From positions 186,001-250,000 of the forward strand of contig NZ_JAQIOY010000003.1 of NCBI RefSeq assembly GCF_028023555.1: 64,000 bases of DNA. The letters run 5' to 3'. Origin of the DNA: Thalassococcus_A lentus (GTDB lineage Bacteria; Pseudomonadota; Alphaproteobacteria; Rhodobacterales; Rhodobacteraceae). The position numbers and the translations under genes are program-made. Below, one piece after another: positions 25,613 through 34,720 of the stretch. The stretch's first letter is position 1. Each line of letters starts with the position of its first letter. A model generated the notes under the pieces. It saw nothing but the letters and a program-made list of their open reading frames with translations, ran no database searches and was not told the DNA's origin.

Positions 25613-26355
25613 GATTCCTCGGTCTCTTTGTCGGGCAGAACGCGGTAGTGATAGTCTCCCACGATCTGCATGCCTAGGGAAGCGTAGAGCGCATTGGCCC
25701 CAGTGTTCGCTTTTGTGCAAAGAACCGCCAACCACGGGGCGCGATGCTTGGCGGCCCAAAGTGCGGCGGCGCGCATCATCCACCCGCCCAATCCTTTTTG
25801 GCGATGCTCCGGCGCGATCTCGACCGCATGCACCATCGCTATTCCGTCATAGAGTGCGCAAAATGCAGCGCCCGCAGGCCGGTCCGAGACCCGCCCGAAA
25901 ATTGCGGTCTTCGGGCCTTCCGCGCGCTCCATGACGGCCAGTCTGGCGGGGCCGATGCCTCCCGCTTCCCATAGCTCGCGCATGATGGCCAAAGGCTCCC
26001 AGATGGCAAAGGCCGTGACCGGTGGCAGTTTGCGATCTGTCAGCAAGCCCGTGTCGCATACCCACAGGTTAACCGGATCTTTCTCTACGTATCCGCGGTC
26101 CGCCAAACGCTGATCCAAATCGCTGTCGTTCTGAGTCAGCATGAAAATCGGACGCTGCCCCATAAGCTGCATCGCTTTTTCAGCGGCTCCGATATCTTGT
26201 TCCGCAATCGCGCCGCGCGCCGTGGCGGCAGAGACCCTTTGGCCGCCGCCTCGTCCTTCGCGCAGCACCCATGGCCCGGCCTCGACTGTTGCGGCTGCGG
26301 GCCACGTTCCGTCAATGGCTGCGATCATGCGCGCAAGAGAAGGCGTCTTGTTCAT
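25609..26355 (-). CDS. GNAT-family N-acetyltransferase
   Basis: A 248-residue protein whose second half is a GNAT domain: VHAVEIAPEHRQKGLGGWMM provides the acetyl-CoA pyrophosphate loop, and CTKANTGANALYASLGMQIV is the C-terminal motif. The first half is a degenerate second GNAT-like fold. The substrate is unknown. It is coupled by ATGA at both ends, to the CinA-like gene before it and the AhpD-like gene after it. Confidence 0.88.
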   Translation of the reverse strand: MNKTPSLARMIAAIDGTWPAAATVEAGPWVLREGRGGGQRVSAATARGAIAEQDIGAAEKAMQLMGQRPIFMLTQNDSDLDQRLADRGYVEKDPVNLWVCDTGLLTDRKLPPVTAFAIWEPLAIMRELWEAGGIGPARLAVMERAEGPKTAIFGRVSDRPAGAAFCALYDGIAMVHAVEIAPEHRQKGLGGWMMRAAALWAAKHRAPWLAVLCTKANTGANALYASLGMQIVGDYHYRVLPDKETEES

Positions 26356-27074
26356 TGGGCAAACAGCGCCGACAGTTCCGCCATGGCGGCATCGACACGC
26401 GCACCATCGGTGCCGCGTACAACGATGTTCGCCCCGTAGACGCCGTCTTTTTGAAATGGATACGATCCAAACTGCAGATCATCGTATGTATTGGCCAGTT
26501 CGCCCAGCGGTCCCGCGATATCGCCCTCTCCACGATACACCCGAAGTGTTTGGCTGAGCAGCGGGGCACCGCCTGTCAGGGTTGGCAGCACAGAAGCAAC
26601 CATCGCCTGAAAAACCGAAGGCACCCCGGCCATGACGTGCACGTTGCCGATGGTAAATCCCGGCGCCACGGATACCGGATTGTCGATCAGTGTGGCCCCG
26701 TCTGGAATGCGGGCCATGCGAAGTCGCGCTGTGTTTAGTTCCGTTCCCTGCCGTTCGTAGTGCGCAGCCAGCAGGGCGCGCGCGTCATCGCGCACGTCGA
26801 TGTTCACGCCAAAGGCTGCGGCAACGCAATCCGCGGTGATATCGTCATGGGTCGGGCCAATACCGCCCGAAGTGACCACAGTGCCGTATTGCTGGCGAAG
26901 CGCGTTCAGAGCGTCGATAATGGCTTGGCGGTCGTCGGACACAATGCGCACTTCGCGCAGATCAATACCGAGCTTGGTAAATTCGCCAGCCAGATAATGC
27001 ATGTTGGCATCGCGCGTCCGGCCAGAGAGGATTTCATCTCCGATGACCAACATGGCTGCCGTTGGATTCGCCAT
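26352..27074 (-). CDS. CinA N-terminal-type molybdopterin-binding (MoCF) protein
   Basis: A 240-residue single MoaB/Mog-like domain. Visible marks are VIGDEILSGRTRDANMHYLA at the N-terminus and VTSGGIGPTHDDIT in the centre. This is the short version without the nicotinamide amidase domain, like YfaY-type or COG1058 proteins, so CinA amidase activity is not expected. It leads the minus-strand operon and diverges from sfsA with 48 bases between them. Confidence 0.9.
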   Translation of the reverse strand: MANPTAAMLVIGDEILSGRTRDANMHYLAGEFTKLGIDLREVRIVSDDRQAIIDALNALRQQYGTVVTSGGIGPTHDDITADCVAAAFGVNIDVRDDARALLAAHYERQGTELNTARLRMARIPDGATLIDNPVSVAPGFTIGNVHVMAGVPSVFQAMVASVLPTLTGGAPLLSQTLRVYRGEGDIAGPLGELANTYDDLQFGSYPFQKDGVYGANIVVRGTDGARVDAAMAELSALFAQ

Positions 27075-27122
27075 AGTGCTGCTCCTTGCGCGAGTGTCTC
27101 AGTTCGGTATAGGCCCGCTATC

Positions 27123-27833
27123 ATGCGCTTTCAAACCGATCTCATCCCCGCCGTGCTGATACGCCGCTATAAACGGTTTCTCGCTGATTGCCGATTGGAC
27201 GCGGACGGACGCGAAATCACGGCCCATGTGGCCAATCCCGGTTCGATGCTGGGCTTGGCACAAGAGGGCACGCGCGTGTGGCTGGAGCCGAATGACGATC
27301 CTAAGAAAAAGCTGAAATTCGCTTGGCGACTGGTGGATCACGGTGACGGCCATTTTACTGGCGTCGATACAGGCGCGGCCAACCGGGTGTTGAAAACTGC
27401 GTTGATCGATGGGCGGGTCGAAGGGCTTGGTGGGTATGATTTGGTGCGCCCCGAGGTGAAATACGGTGAAAACAGCCGCATCGATTTCCTTCTGACCGGG
27501 GAGGGTCGCCGTGACTGCTATGTGGAGGTCAAATCGGTGACGTTGTCGCGCCAGCAAGGTCTCGCGGAATTTCCCGACAGCGTCACGGCCCGGGGTGCCA
27601 AGCATCTGGCGGAATTGGCCAAGATGGCCGAGGCCGGACACAGGGCGGTCATGCTGTATCTGGTGCAAAGAACAGATTGCAGCCGGGTCACGTTGGCTGC
27701 GGATATTGATCCGGCCTATGCGGCGGCGTTTGATCGAGCCAGCAAAGCCGGGGTCGAGGCAATCGCCCTGGATTGCACGTTGTCGCCCGAAGGCACATTC
27801 CTAAATGGACCGCTGCCGTTCAAAGCACCCTAG
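27123..27833 (+). CDS. sfsA: SfsA-family DNA/RNA nuclease
   Basis: A 236-residue protein of the sugar fermentation stimulation family, now regarded as nucleases. The PD-(D/E)XK-like core is SRIDFLLTGEGRRDCYVEVK, and FPDSVTARGAKHLAEL is the other strong motif. The start ATG 27123 gives the standard N-terminus (MRFQTDLIPAVLIRRYKRFL). The upstream open frame is antisense to the CinA-like gene and is ignored. Its TAG stop shares a CTAG palindrome with the stop of the converging gene. Confidence 0.95.
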   Translation: MRFQTDLIPAVLIRRYKRFLADCRLDADGREITAHVANPGSMLGLAQEGTRVWLEPNDDPKKKLKFAWRLVDHGDGHFTGVDTGAANRVLKTALIDGRVEGLGGYDLVRPEVKYGENSRIDFLLTGEGRRDCYVEVKSVTLSRQQGLAEFPDSVTARGAKHLAELAKMAEAGHRAVMLYLVQRTDCSRVTLAADIDPAYAAAFDRASKAGVEAIALDCTLSPEGTFLNGPLPFKAP

Positions 27834-28486
27834 TCTGGCGCGCTCAGTTTGAAATCGCCGTCATAGGTGTAGCGCTTGATCGTGACGTCCGTGCCACCTT
27901 CGGGTTGGTAGTGGGCAAAGGCTTTGTGTTCTTCCTGCAGGATCAATCGATTGGTGGTCGGATCAATGTAGCTGGTGTAGGTCGCACCAAAATACGTACC
28001 ATCGAAGTTCGGCCCGGTTTGGGTTTCATAGCGATATGCAAGAAGGCTCTGCCCGTCCTTTTCGACATGGCCGAGGCATTCCGCTTCGGTCAGATTTTGT
28101 GCCAGAGCATCACGGTTGGCCTTGTGAAAGGCCTCGAGATCTTCTGGCAGGCTGCTTGGCAATTCCGTCCAAGGTCCGTCCGGGCCGGGCGCGGACCATG
28201 TTTGGCGATTGATGGACAGGTAAACTGTCTGGCCTTTCAGACGGTTCATCGCCCGCATCGGGGTATCGAATGTGGTGATATATTCGAACTTGATCGCGCC
28301 GGACGCATCATAGACCGTCGTTTCATAGCGGTAGGGCGGTTGAACAAACGGATCCAGTGGTCCGTTGTCGAACAGCGCGACAATTTCATCGTAGCAGGGA
28401 TCGGCCTGACCCATGGTCGCGGTCGAAAGGCACAGCGCAACCAGCAGGGCTGATCCGGAGTGCAGCTTTGAATGGCAATGAGACAT
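27830..28486 (-). CDS. Secreted protein of unknown function
   Basis: A 218-residue protein with a signal peptide (hydrophobic residues 12-27, cleavage near GQADP). The mature part is rich in Tyr and Thr with stretches like YRYETTVYDASG and YTSYIDPTTNRLIL, which suggests a beta-rich fold such as those of lipocalin-like or outer-membrane lipoprotein carriers. A single cysteine pair (DPCYDE, AECLGH) may form a disulfide. I do not recognise the family. It stands alone between converging sfsA and diverging map. Confidence 0.75.
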   Translation of the reverse strand: MSHCHSKLHSGSALLVALCLSTATMGQADPCYDEIVALFDNGPLDPFVQPPYRYETTVYDASGAIKFEYITTFDTPMRAMNRLKGQTVYLSINRQTWSAPGPDGPWTELPSSLPEDLEAFHKANRDALAQNLTEAECLGHVEKDGQSLLAYRYETQTGPNFDGTYFGATYTSYIDPTTNRLILQEEHKAFAHYQPEGGTDVTIKRYTYDGDFKLSAPD

Positions 28487-28645
28487 AATTTTAACTCATG
28501 GTTTAAAATAAGATCAGAATACCGGACGCGGACTGTCTGACAACTGTTGTGACAGAGCCGCATCACAGACTGGCCAAGGCGCGGCAAACGCACTAGATAA
28601 AGCCGCAATCGTTGAACGAAACGATCGTATTACGGAGCAGGTTCT

Positions 28646-29458
28646 GTGAACAAGGATTCAGGTGGCCGGGTTACCCGGGACGGCATACGCATCTACGACC
28701 CGGTGGATTTTGCCGGAATGCATCGCGCGGGTGAACTGGCGGCGCAGATCCTCGATGAGGTGGCAGATCATGTGTTTGTCGGCCAGACGACAGGCGCGAT
28801 CGACGACTATATCCGCAACCGGGTGAATGATGCTGGCGCCACGTCGGCCACGATAGGCTACAAGGGCTATCAGCACGCAAGCTGCATCAGCGTGAACCAC
28901 GTGGTGTGCCATGGCATTCCCGGCGACAAGAAACTGAAGGATGGTGATATCCTCAACATCGACGTCACCGTGATTGTCGATGGATGGTTTGGTGATACCA
29001 GCCGCATGTACGTGGCCGGAAAACTCGCGCGCAAGGCCGAGCGACTGATCCAGGTGACACACGACAGTCTGATGAAAGGGATCGAAGCGGTCAAACCGGG
29101 CAATACCTTTGGTGATATCGGTCATGCGATCCAGACCTATGTCGAGGCGAACCGAATGTCCGTTGTACGGGATTTCTGCGGTCATGGGCTGGGCCGCGTT
29201 TTTCATGCGCCACCCAACGTTCTGCACTATGGACGCGCTGGCACAGGCGCGGTTCTCGAAGAAGGCATGTTCTTTACCATCGAACCCATGGTGAATCTGG
29301 GGCGGCCGGAAACCAAGGTTCTGGCAGATGATTGGACCGCTGTTACGCGTGACAAAAGCCTTTCCGCGCAGTTCGAGCATTCTGTTGGCGTAACCGCCAA
29401 CGGAGTCGAAATCTTTACGCCTTCCCCGGCGGGCCGCTTTCATCCGACCTATGGGTGA
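28646..29458 (+). CDS. map: Type I methionine aminopeptidase
   Basis: A 270-residue metalloenzyme that removes the initiator methionine from new proteins. The metal ligands are Asp in NIDVTVIVDGWFGDTSRMY (two aspartates), His in GHGLGRVFH, Glu in FTIEPM and Glu in AQFEHSVGVT. The substrate histidine is in NHVVCHGIPG. The start is GTG at 28646 with GGAG 9 bases upstream. The N-terminus is somewhat longer than in the E. coli enzyme. Confidence 0.97.
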   Translation: MNKDSGGRVTRDGIRIYDPVDFAGMHRAGELAAQILDEVADHVFVGQTTGAIDDYIRNRVNDAGATSATIGYKGYQHASCISVNHVVCHGIPGDKKLKDGDILNIDVTVIVDGWFGDTSRMYVAGKLARKAERLIQVTHDSLMKGIEAVKPGNTFGDIGHAIQTYVEANRMSVVRDFCGHGLGRVFHAPPNVLHYGRAGTGAVLEEGMFFTIEPMVNLGRPETKVLADDWTAVTRDKSLSAQFEHSVGVTANGVEIFTPSPAGRFHPTYG

Positions 29459-29527
29459 ACCCGCGTCCTGGCGCTGTACCGGCTGTGCCGATGGTCGGGG
29501 CGCTGTGCCAGCAACCAGGCGATTGCC

Positions 29528-30724
29528 GTGAACATTGAAACGCAGTCACCGCAAAACGCAGGGGCCGCCTGGCCGCTTATTGCTGTGCTGTCGGCCTGCA
29601 ATTTTGTAATTGGCATGGGCGCCTTCATGGTCGTCGGAATGATCGAACCGCTGGCTGACGGGCTTGGGGTGTCGGTTGCCACGGTTGGTGGTCTGATGAC
29701 CATCTATGCGCTCGGATACGCCATTTTGTCGCCCTTGCTGGTTTCGCTGAGTGGCAGTATCGGGCGCAGGCGGGTTTTGGCCTTTGGTCTGTCGGTTTTT
29801 GTGGGTGCCAGTCTTTTGGCGGCCGTCTTTCCTGTGCTTGGTGCACTTTACCTGCTGCGCATCATTGCCGCGGCGGGGGCTGGTCTGGTTACACCGGTAA
29901 CATCGGCGATTGCTGCCGGGTTGAGTGCGCCGCAGGAGCGGGGAAAGACACTGGCCGCCGTGTTCTTTGGCCTGACGTTGGCGCAGGTGCTGGGTATCCC
30001 GGTTGGCAGTTGGATTGCCTATACCTACGGCTGGCGCATTGCCTTTGTCATGGTTGCACTGTTGGGCTTGCCCTGCATTTGGCTGGTCTGGACGAGAGTA
30101 CCAGCCGGGTTGACCTTTGCGCCAACCAGCCTGCGTGATCTGGGCGGGGTCTTGCGTGATCCGGTCTTGATGGGCAGCACACTGTTCACGGCCAGTTTCC
30201 TTGGCGCGATCTATGTCCTGTTCACTTACATTCCGCCGTTGCTTGCGCAGGAAATGGGTCTTGGGCGAAACGGGATTGCAGCGGTTCTGCTGGTGTTTGG
30301 CGCCGCCGCAGTGGTCGGCAATCTGGGTGGTGGCTGGCTTAGCGATCGCATCGGCGCTGTGCGAACGCTTGCCCTGCTGTGTTGCGGACAAATTGCCTTG
30401 ATGCCAGTGTTTTCGGCTTTGCCGCTGCCGTTCTGGACGGTCCTGACGATGGTTTTTTTCTGGTCTGGCATGGGCTGGAGCTTTGCCGCGCCTCAACAGA
30501 TGCGGTTGGTCACCATGGCGCCGGACAAGGCACCTGTGTTGCTCGCGCTGAACGCGGCCGCCATTTACATCGGTATCGCCATTGGATCGGCTGTCGGCGG
30601 GGTAGTTATTTCCATTGCGGGATTGACCGCGCTGGGCGCTGTGGCTGGCATCTTGATGCTGGGCGCATTGGCCCATCTGTTGTGGTCACATCGGGCCGCC
30701 AACATCCGCCGGTCAAACGGGTGA
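29528..30724 (+). CDS. MFS transporter, DHA1/AraJ-like drug or sugar exporter
   Basis: A 398-residue major facilitator protein with 12 predicted membrane segments. Marks include SGSIGRRRVLAFGL (motif A between segments 2 and 3), GKTLAAVFFGLTLAQVLGIP (segment 5 motif C region) and GGWLSDRIGAVRTL (second-half motif A). Family members export sugars, arabinose or drugs by proton exchange. GTG 29528 is the start; it overlaps a 26-codon open frame that begins at the map stop, hinting at coupling with map. Confidence 0.9.
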   Translation: MNIETQSPQNAGAAWPLIAVLSACNFVIGMGAFMVVGMIEPLADGLGVSVATVGGLMTIYALGYAILSPLLVSLSGSIGRRRVLAFGLSVFVGASLLAAVFPVLGALYLLRIIAAAGAGLVTPVTSAIAAGLSAPQERGKTLAAVFFGLTLAQVLGIPVGSWIAYTYGWRIAFVMVALLGLPCIWLVWTRVPAGLTFAPTSLRDLGGVLRDPVLMGSTLFTASFLGAIYVLFTYIPPLLAQEMGLGRNGIAAVLLVFGAAAVVGNLGGGWLSDRIGAVRTLALLCCGQIALMPVFSALPLPFWTVLTMVFFWSGMGWSFAAPQQMRLVTMAPDKAPVLLALNAAAIYIGIAIGSAVGGVVISIAGLTALGAVAGILMLGALAHLLWSHRAANIRRSNG

Positions 30725-30810
30725 GCGTCTTCGAACAGTGTTGATTGGTGCTCGTCGGCCGCATGAGGCCAGCAGACCCCATGCAGCCTGTGTTGTTCAA
30801 CCCGGCGCGA

Positions 30811-31776
30811 TCACCACTGCCAGGTAGCTGGAATAAAGCGATAGGCATCCCCATCGCGCATGACATGGCCGACCCCCGGGAATGGGAAGTGGTAGCCGAT
30901 TACGGCCATCCGGTCAGTCGCCGCCATGTCCAGCAACCTTTTACGGGTCGCAACGGTCTGTTCGCCGTCCATGTCGAATTCATTGAACCAGTCGGGATGG
31001 GCAAAGTTGGTCCAGGCATGGGACATGCTGTCGCCCAACGCGATCAGTTGCTGTCCATTGGATTCGACCACCAGCGAAATGTGCCCGGGGGTGTGACCCG
31101 GCGTCGAGATCGCCCGGATACCCGGTGCGATTTCCTGTTCATCGCCAAGAAGGGTCCATTCGATCCCTTCTGCGGTGATCGAATTCTGAGCGCCAACAAC
31201 GAACTGCTGCATGGCCGGTTCCACACGATCCACAAGACCGTCCTGCATCCAATGATCGCGCTCGGTGCTACCGATCAAATATTCCGCATCCGGCAGGATG
31301 GGTTCGTCAAAATCATCCCGAATGCCCCAGATGTGATCGGGGTGCGCATGGGTAATGACAACATGAGTGATCGAGCTGGGATCATGTCCGGCGTTTTCCA
31401 GATTTTCGATCAGTTTTCCGGTTCCGTCCAGCCAGCGCGTGCCGGACCCGACATCAACCAGAACCTTGGCATCGCCCAGTTCAACAACCATGTGGTTGGT
31501 GTGGGAATAACCCACATCCGGTGACAGATAATGCGCCTCCAGAAAGGCTTTTACTTCGTCGCGGTCGGCATTCACACCCAGCCCGCCGGTTGGCATGCTG
31601 AAGTGACCGTCAGACGCGATCGTGATCTTGGCCTCACCCAGCGAAAAGGAAAAATGCCCCGGATTTCCGTTTGCTGGTCCACCCAATGAGGCTCGGGCCG
31701 CAATCGGAAGTGTGAAGGCAGGCATCGCTGCCGCCATCGTTAGAATATCACGGCGGTTTGGTTTGAAGAGCGACAT
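30811..31776 (-). CDS. MBL-fold metallo-hydrolase with Tat-type signal
   Basis: A 321-residue metallo-beta-lactamase-fold hydrolase. An N-terminal twin-arginine signal (NRRDILTMAAAMPAFTLP) suggests folded export with the metals in place. The dinuclear zinc site is HAHPDH (about residue 148), with STPGHTPGHIS, ALGDSMSHAW and the final histidine in GYHFPFPG. Similar proteins include quorum-quenching lactonases and periplasmic esterases, so the substrate is open. GGGAGG lies 6 bases before ATG 31776. The upstream gap carries AT-rich sequence with ATTCGAAT. Confidence 0.9.
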   Translation of the reverse strand: MSLFKPNRRDILTMAAAMPAFTLPIAARASLGGPANGNPGHFSFSLGEAKITIASDGHFSMPTGGLGVNADRDEVKAFLEAHYLSPDVGYSHTNHMVVELGDAKVLVDVGSGTRWLDGTGKLIENLENAGHDPSSITHVVITHAHPDHIWGIRDDFDEPILPDAEYLIGSTERDHWMQDGLVDRVEPAMQQFVVGAQNSITAEGIEWTLLGDEQEIAPGIRAISTPGHTPGHISLVVESNGQQLIALGDSMSHAWTNFAHPDWFNEFDMDGEQTVATRKRLLDMAATDRMAVIGYHFPFPGVGHVMRDGDAYRFIPATWQW

Positions 31777-31851
31777 GAGACCTCCCAAAATCATGTATTC
31801 GAATTTGAGTATATACAGGGGAAATCGGTTCGACCAGTGCCAAGGCCTCTG

Positions 31852-32022
31852 TTAGTCGGGCGTAGGGTCTTCCCATTGCCGCCATAGTGCCAACAGCAGC
31901 GTTCCGTGACTGGCGGCGCTGGCGCAATCTCCGATCAGCACGGGCCCGGATTTGGGTGGGGAGGGCCTGTCGGTGACTTCGGCGCGCGAAAACGCCGGGT
32001 GTATAGGTAGGGCGATCTGCAT
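31852..32022 (-). CDS. Small hypothetical protein downstream of rsmD
   Basis: A 56-residue open frame starting 32 bases after rsmD on the same strand. It reads MQIALPIHPAFSRAEV at the start and ends GTLLLALWRQWEDPTPD. No ribosome binding site is clear, and I recognise no family. Codon choice is acceptable for the genome and the position suggests an operon tail, but it could be chance. Confidence 0.4.
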   Translation of the reverse strand: MQIALPIHPAFSRAEVTDRPSPPKSGPVLIGDCASAASHGTLLLALWRQWEDPTPD

Positions 32023-32054
32023 CGCGGCTGTATAGCACAGAATTCAGGATCAGG

Positions 32055-32609
32055 CTAAGCGCGCAGCAATGTCACCACGGTGTCTCCATACGCGCGGGTC
32101 TCAAGTAGTGTGAAACCCGTAGGCGGTGTTTGCGCCGCGTTTTCTTCCCAGACAACAAGGCAGTCGGGCGCCAGCCAGCCCGCGCTTGCGGCGGCGGATA
32201 GCGCCTTGGCACCAAGATCCTTGCCATAGGGTGGATCGAGAAAGACAAGATCACAGGCTTTGTCTGCGGGCGGCAGTTTCAGCGCGCTGCGACTGATGAC
32301 TTTGGTCTCAGACCGTGCATCCAACAGGGTGATGTTTTCCCGAAGTAGCCTCTGCGCGACCCGGCCGTCGTCTACAAAGGTCACGTGGCTTGCTCCTCGG
32401 GACAGCGCCTCCAGTCCCAAGGCACCGGTTCCTGCGAAGAGATCCAGTACAGTGGCATCCGTGAAGGGGTCACCAAACCGGCCACCATTCAGCATGTTGA
32501 ACAAGGCTTCGCGCACACGATCTGTTGTTGGGCGCAGATGCGCTGCCGCATCGCCCTTGCCAACAGATGCAAGTTTACGTCCGCGATATTGTCCGGCGAT
32601 GATCCTCAC
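32055..32609 (-). CDS. rsmD: 16S rRNA (guanine-966 N2)-methyltransferase
   Basis: A 184-residue SAM-dependent methyltransferase acting on G966 of 16S rRNA in the small subunit. SAM binding is at VLDLFAGTGALGLEALSRG, and the catalytic motif is LVFLDPPYGKD. The N-terminus MRIIAGQYRGRKL and the RPTTDRVREALFNML stretch are diagnostic. The ATG overlaps the stop of the flavoprotein gene by ATGA. Confidence 0.96.
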   Translation of the reverse strand: MRIIAGQYRGRKLASVGKGDAAAHLRPTTDRVREALFNMLNGGRFGDPFTDATVLDLFAGTGALGLEALSRGASHVTFVDDGRVAQRLLRENITLLDARSETKVISRSALKLPPADKACDLVFLDPPYGKDLGAKALSAAASAGWLAPDCLVVWEENAAQTPPTGFTLLETRAYGDTVVTLLRA

Positions 32610-33811
32610 GCTTTCAGCAGGGCCTTCAGATCGATGTCCGGGTTACCCACGGCGTCCGGGTCGGGTGATTTGTCAGCTTCGATCAGCCGTTTGCCGACCA
32701 TGTAGGCCCGCGGGTCGTTCATCGCGTCCAAGGCAAGCAGGCGATCCCCGCTATAGTACCAATGGGAAAGCGTCTCATCGCCCTGTCGCACCACAATCCG
32801 ATCATATCCGGTGCTCAGTCCGGCGATCTGCAATTTGATGTCATACTGATCCGACCAGAACCAGGGTTTGACCACGTATTCGCGGCCCGCGCCCATAATG
32901 TTGTCGGCCACCAATTCGCCCATGTCGATGGCGCCGCCCACAGACTCCAGTCGCATTTGTCCAGCCGGGGCGGGGAACGATGCGCAATCGCCAGCAGCCC
33001 AGATCGCAGGATCAGACGTCTGCCCCTGCGCATTTGTTGCGATTCCGTTGTCTACTGTCAGGCCTGCCGCTTCGGCCAGTTCTGTGGCCGGGGTGATGCC
33101 AACACCGACAATGGCGAAATCAATCTCGATCGACGTCGCGTCGGTCAGCACCGCGCCGTCAACGTGATCGTTGCCTGTCAAACGCTCCAATCCGACACCT
33201 TCTCGGATATCGACACCATGTTGCTTGTGCAGGGTTCTGAAAAATTCCGAGGTTTCCGGCGCGGCCACCCTTTGCAGGATGCGTTCGGCAGCTTCGACCA
33301 AAGTGACTTTGAGCCCCAGTTTGGCCGCCACCGCTGCCGCTTCCAGTCCGATGTAGCCGCCGCCGACGATCAAGACACGCTTGCCCGCCTCAAAACGTGG
33401 TGCCATTGCATCTGCATCAGCCAGTGTGCGCACCTCAAGCACACCGTCCAGCGCACCGCCAATGGCTGCGGGCAATCGGCGCGGGATTGAACCGGTGGCC
33501 AGAACCAAATCAGTGTATTCGAGCGTATCAGAGCCGACCGTGACGGTTTTCGCGTCCGGATCGATGGAATCCACACGCGCGTTTGTGCGGACCGTTATGG
33601 ATTGATCCTCGTAGAAACTGGCCGGCCTGAGGAACAGCCTGTCCAAATCCATTTCGCCAAGCAGGTAAGCCTTGGACAGGGGCGGGCGCTGATAGGGCAA
33701 CGCGGGTTCTTCGCCGATCAGGGTGATTTGTCCATCGAACCCCTTGGCGCGCAACCGGGCCACACAGGACGAGGCCGCCTGACCACCACCGACAACCACT
33801 ACATGAGACAT
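32606..33811 (-). CDS. FAD-dependent ferredoxin/rubredoxin reductase-type oxidoreductase
   Basis: A 401-residue flavoprotein of the NAD(P)H:ferredoxin reductase family. FAD binding is at VVVVGGGQAASSCVARL, NAD(P)H binding at VLIVGGGYIGLEAAAVAAKL, and AAGDCASFP closes the FAD domain. The PYQRPPLSKAYL stretch is typical of reductases feeding Rieske oxygenases or P450s, but no such partner is adjacent. ATG 33811 is preceded by GGGGAAG; an ATG at 33823 is an alternative. It is coupled to rsmD and diverges from the peroxiredoxin. Confidence 0.92.
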   Translation of the reverse strand: MSHVVVVGGGQAASSCVARLRAKGFDGQITLIGEEPALPYQRPPLSKAYLLGEMDLDRLFLRPASFYEDQSITVRTNARVDSIDPDAKTVTVGSDTLEYTDLVLATGSIPRRLPAAIGGALDGVLEVRTLADADAMAPRFEAGKRVLIVGGGYIGLEAAAVAAKLGLKVTLVEAAERILQRVAAPETSEFFRTLHKQHGVDIREGVGLERLTGNDHVDGAVLTDATSIEIDFAIVGVGITPATELAEAAGLTVDNGIATNAQGQTSDPAIWAAGDCASFPAPAGQMRLESVGGAIDMGELVADNIMGAGREYVVKPWFWSDQYDIKLQIAGLSTGYDRIVVRQGDETLSHWYYSGDRLLALDAMNDPRAYMVGKRLIEADKSPDPDAVGNPDIDLKALLKA

Positions 33812-33889
33812 CCGCTTCCCCATTTCCCTTTGCCTTTCGAAGCCTATAGTCCCAAGCACAGGAAACGCAAAGCAAGGAGCGACAAATCT

Positions 33890-34378
33890 ATGGCAATTTC
33901 CGAAGGCGATACGCTGCCCGACGCCAACTTGACCCGTATTGGAGACAGCGGTCCCGAACAGGTGAGCATCAGTGCGCTGACCAAAGGCCGCAAAGTCATC
34001 ATTTTTGCAGTACCCGGAGCCTATACGCCGACCTGCCATTCCGCACATGTGCCAAGTTTTGTCCGCACCAAGGATGATCTGGCGGCCAAGGGTGTGGACG
34101 AGATCATTTGCATCTCGGTCAACGACCCCTTTGTCATGAAAGCCTGGGGCGAAGCGACCGGCGCTTCCGAAGCCGGCATTACCATGCTGGGTGATCCTGA
34201 ATCAGCGCTGACCACCGCAATTGGTATGAATTTCGATGCGCCGCCTGCAGGTTTGATGGCCCGTTCCAAGCGCTACGCCATGCTTGTGGAAGACGGCAAA
34301 GTGTCCGTCCTTCACGAGGAAGAAGGTCCCGGTGTTTGCGAAGTAACTGCCGGTGAATCAATGCTTGCTGCGATCTGA
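33890..34378 (+). CDS. Peroxiredoxin, Prx5 type
   Basis: A 162-residue thiol peroxidase that reduces hydrogen peroxide and alkyl hydroperoxides. The peroxidatic cysteine is Cys49 in PGAYTPTCHSAHVPSF, and a second cysteine in EGPGVCEVTAGES near the C-terminus may resolve it. LMARSKRYAMLVEDGKV matches the Prx5 subgroup. AAGGAG lies 9 bases before ATG 33890. It diverges from a flavoprotein reductase, which could supply electrons, though this is inference. Confidence 0.95.
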   Translation: MAISEGDTLPDANLTRIGDSGPEQVSISALTKGRKVIIFAVPGAYTPTCHSAHVPSFVRTKDDLAAKGVDEIICISVNDPFVMKAWGEATGASEAGITMLGDPESALTTAIGMNFDAPPAGLMARSKRYAMLVEDGKVSVLHEEEGPGVCEVTAGESMLAAI

Positions 34379-34391
34379 TTGATCGCGGCTC

Positions 34392-34423
34392 GGGAACTCC
34401 GGTGCCAGCGCGCCGGGGTTCCC
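34392..34423. terminator. Hairpin between peroxiredoxin and pterin dehydratase genes
   Basis: GGGAAC-t-CCGG and CCGG-g-GTTCCC pair around an 8-base loop in the 51-base gap between two converging genes. It can serve both strands. No long T-run follows. Confidence 0.6.
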
Positions 34424-34429
34424 AGACTT

Positions 34430-34720
34430 TCAGAGACTGTCCATCTTGCGGGCCAGTTTCGCATCCAATGCAGAAATTCCGCCGACATCATGGGTGGTCA
34501 GAGAGACGTTTACAGTTTTGTAGACGTTTGACCATTCCGGGTGGTGGTTCCATTTCTCGGACCAGAGCGCGGCGCGGGTCATCCATGCAAACGCCTGTGT
34601 GAAGTCATCAAAGACAAATGTCTTGGAAATCGCGTCGCGGCCTTCGACCATGGCCCAGCCGTTTTCAAGCAGTGGCTGCAACAACGTCTCGCGGGCGGTG
34701 TCTGACAATAGCTCGTTCAT
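34430..34720 (-). CDS. phhB: 4a-hydroxytetrahydrobiopterin dehydratase
   Basis: A 96-residue pterin-4a-carbinolamine dehydratase that recycles the pterin cofactor of aromatic amino acid hydroxylases; the same fold can also act as a transcription cofactor (DCoH). The active-site motif is SEKWNHHPEWSNVYKTVNVS with the paired histidines, followed by TTHDVGGIS. No hydroxylase gene is adjacent. The start overlaps the acyltransferase-like gene stop by ATGA, at the end of a long minus-strand operon. Confidence 0.95.
   Translation of the reverse strand: MNELLSDTARETLLQPLLENGWAMVEGRDAISKTFVFDDFTQAFAWMTRAALWSEKWNHHPEWSNVYKTVNVSLTTHDVGGISALDAKLARKMDSL

Noticed and set aside
28540..28550. Palindrome ACAACTGTTGT upstream of map
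   Set aside because: Short, and such 11-base palindromes occur by chance; no gene context points to a regulator.
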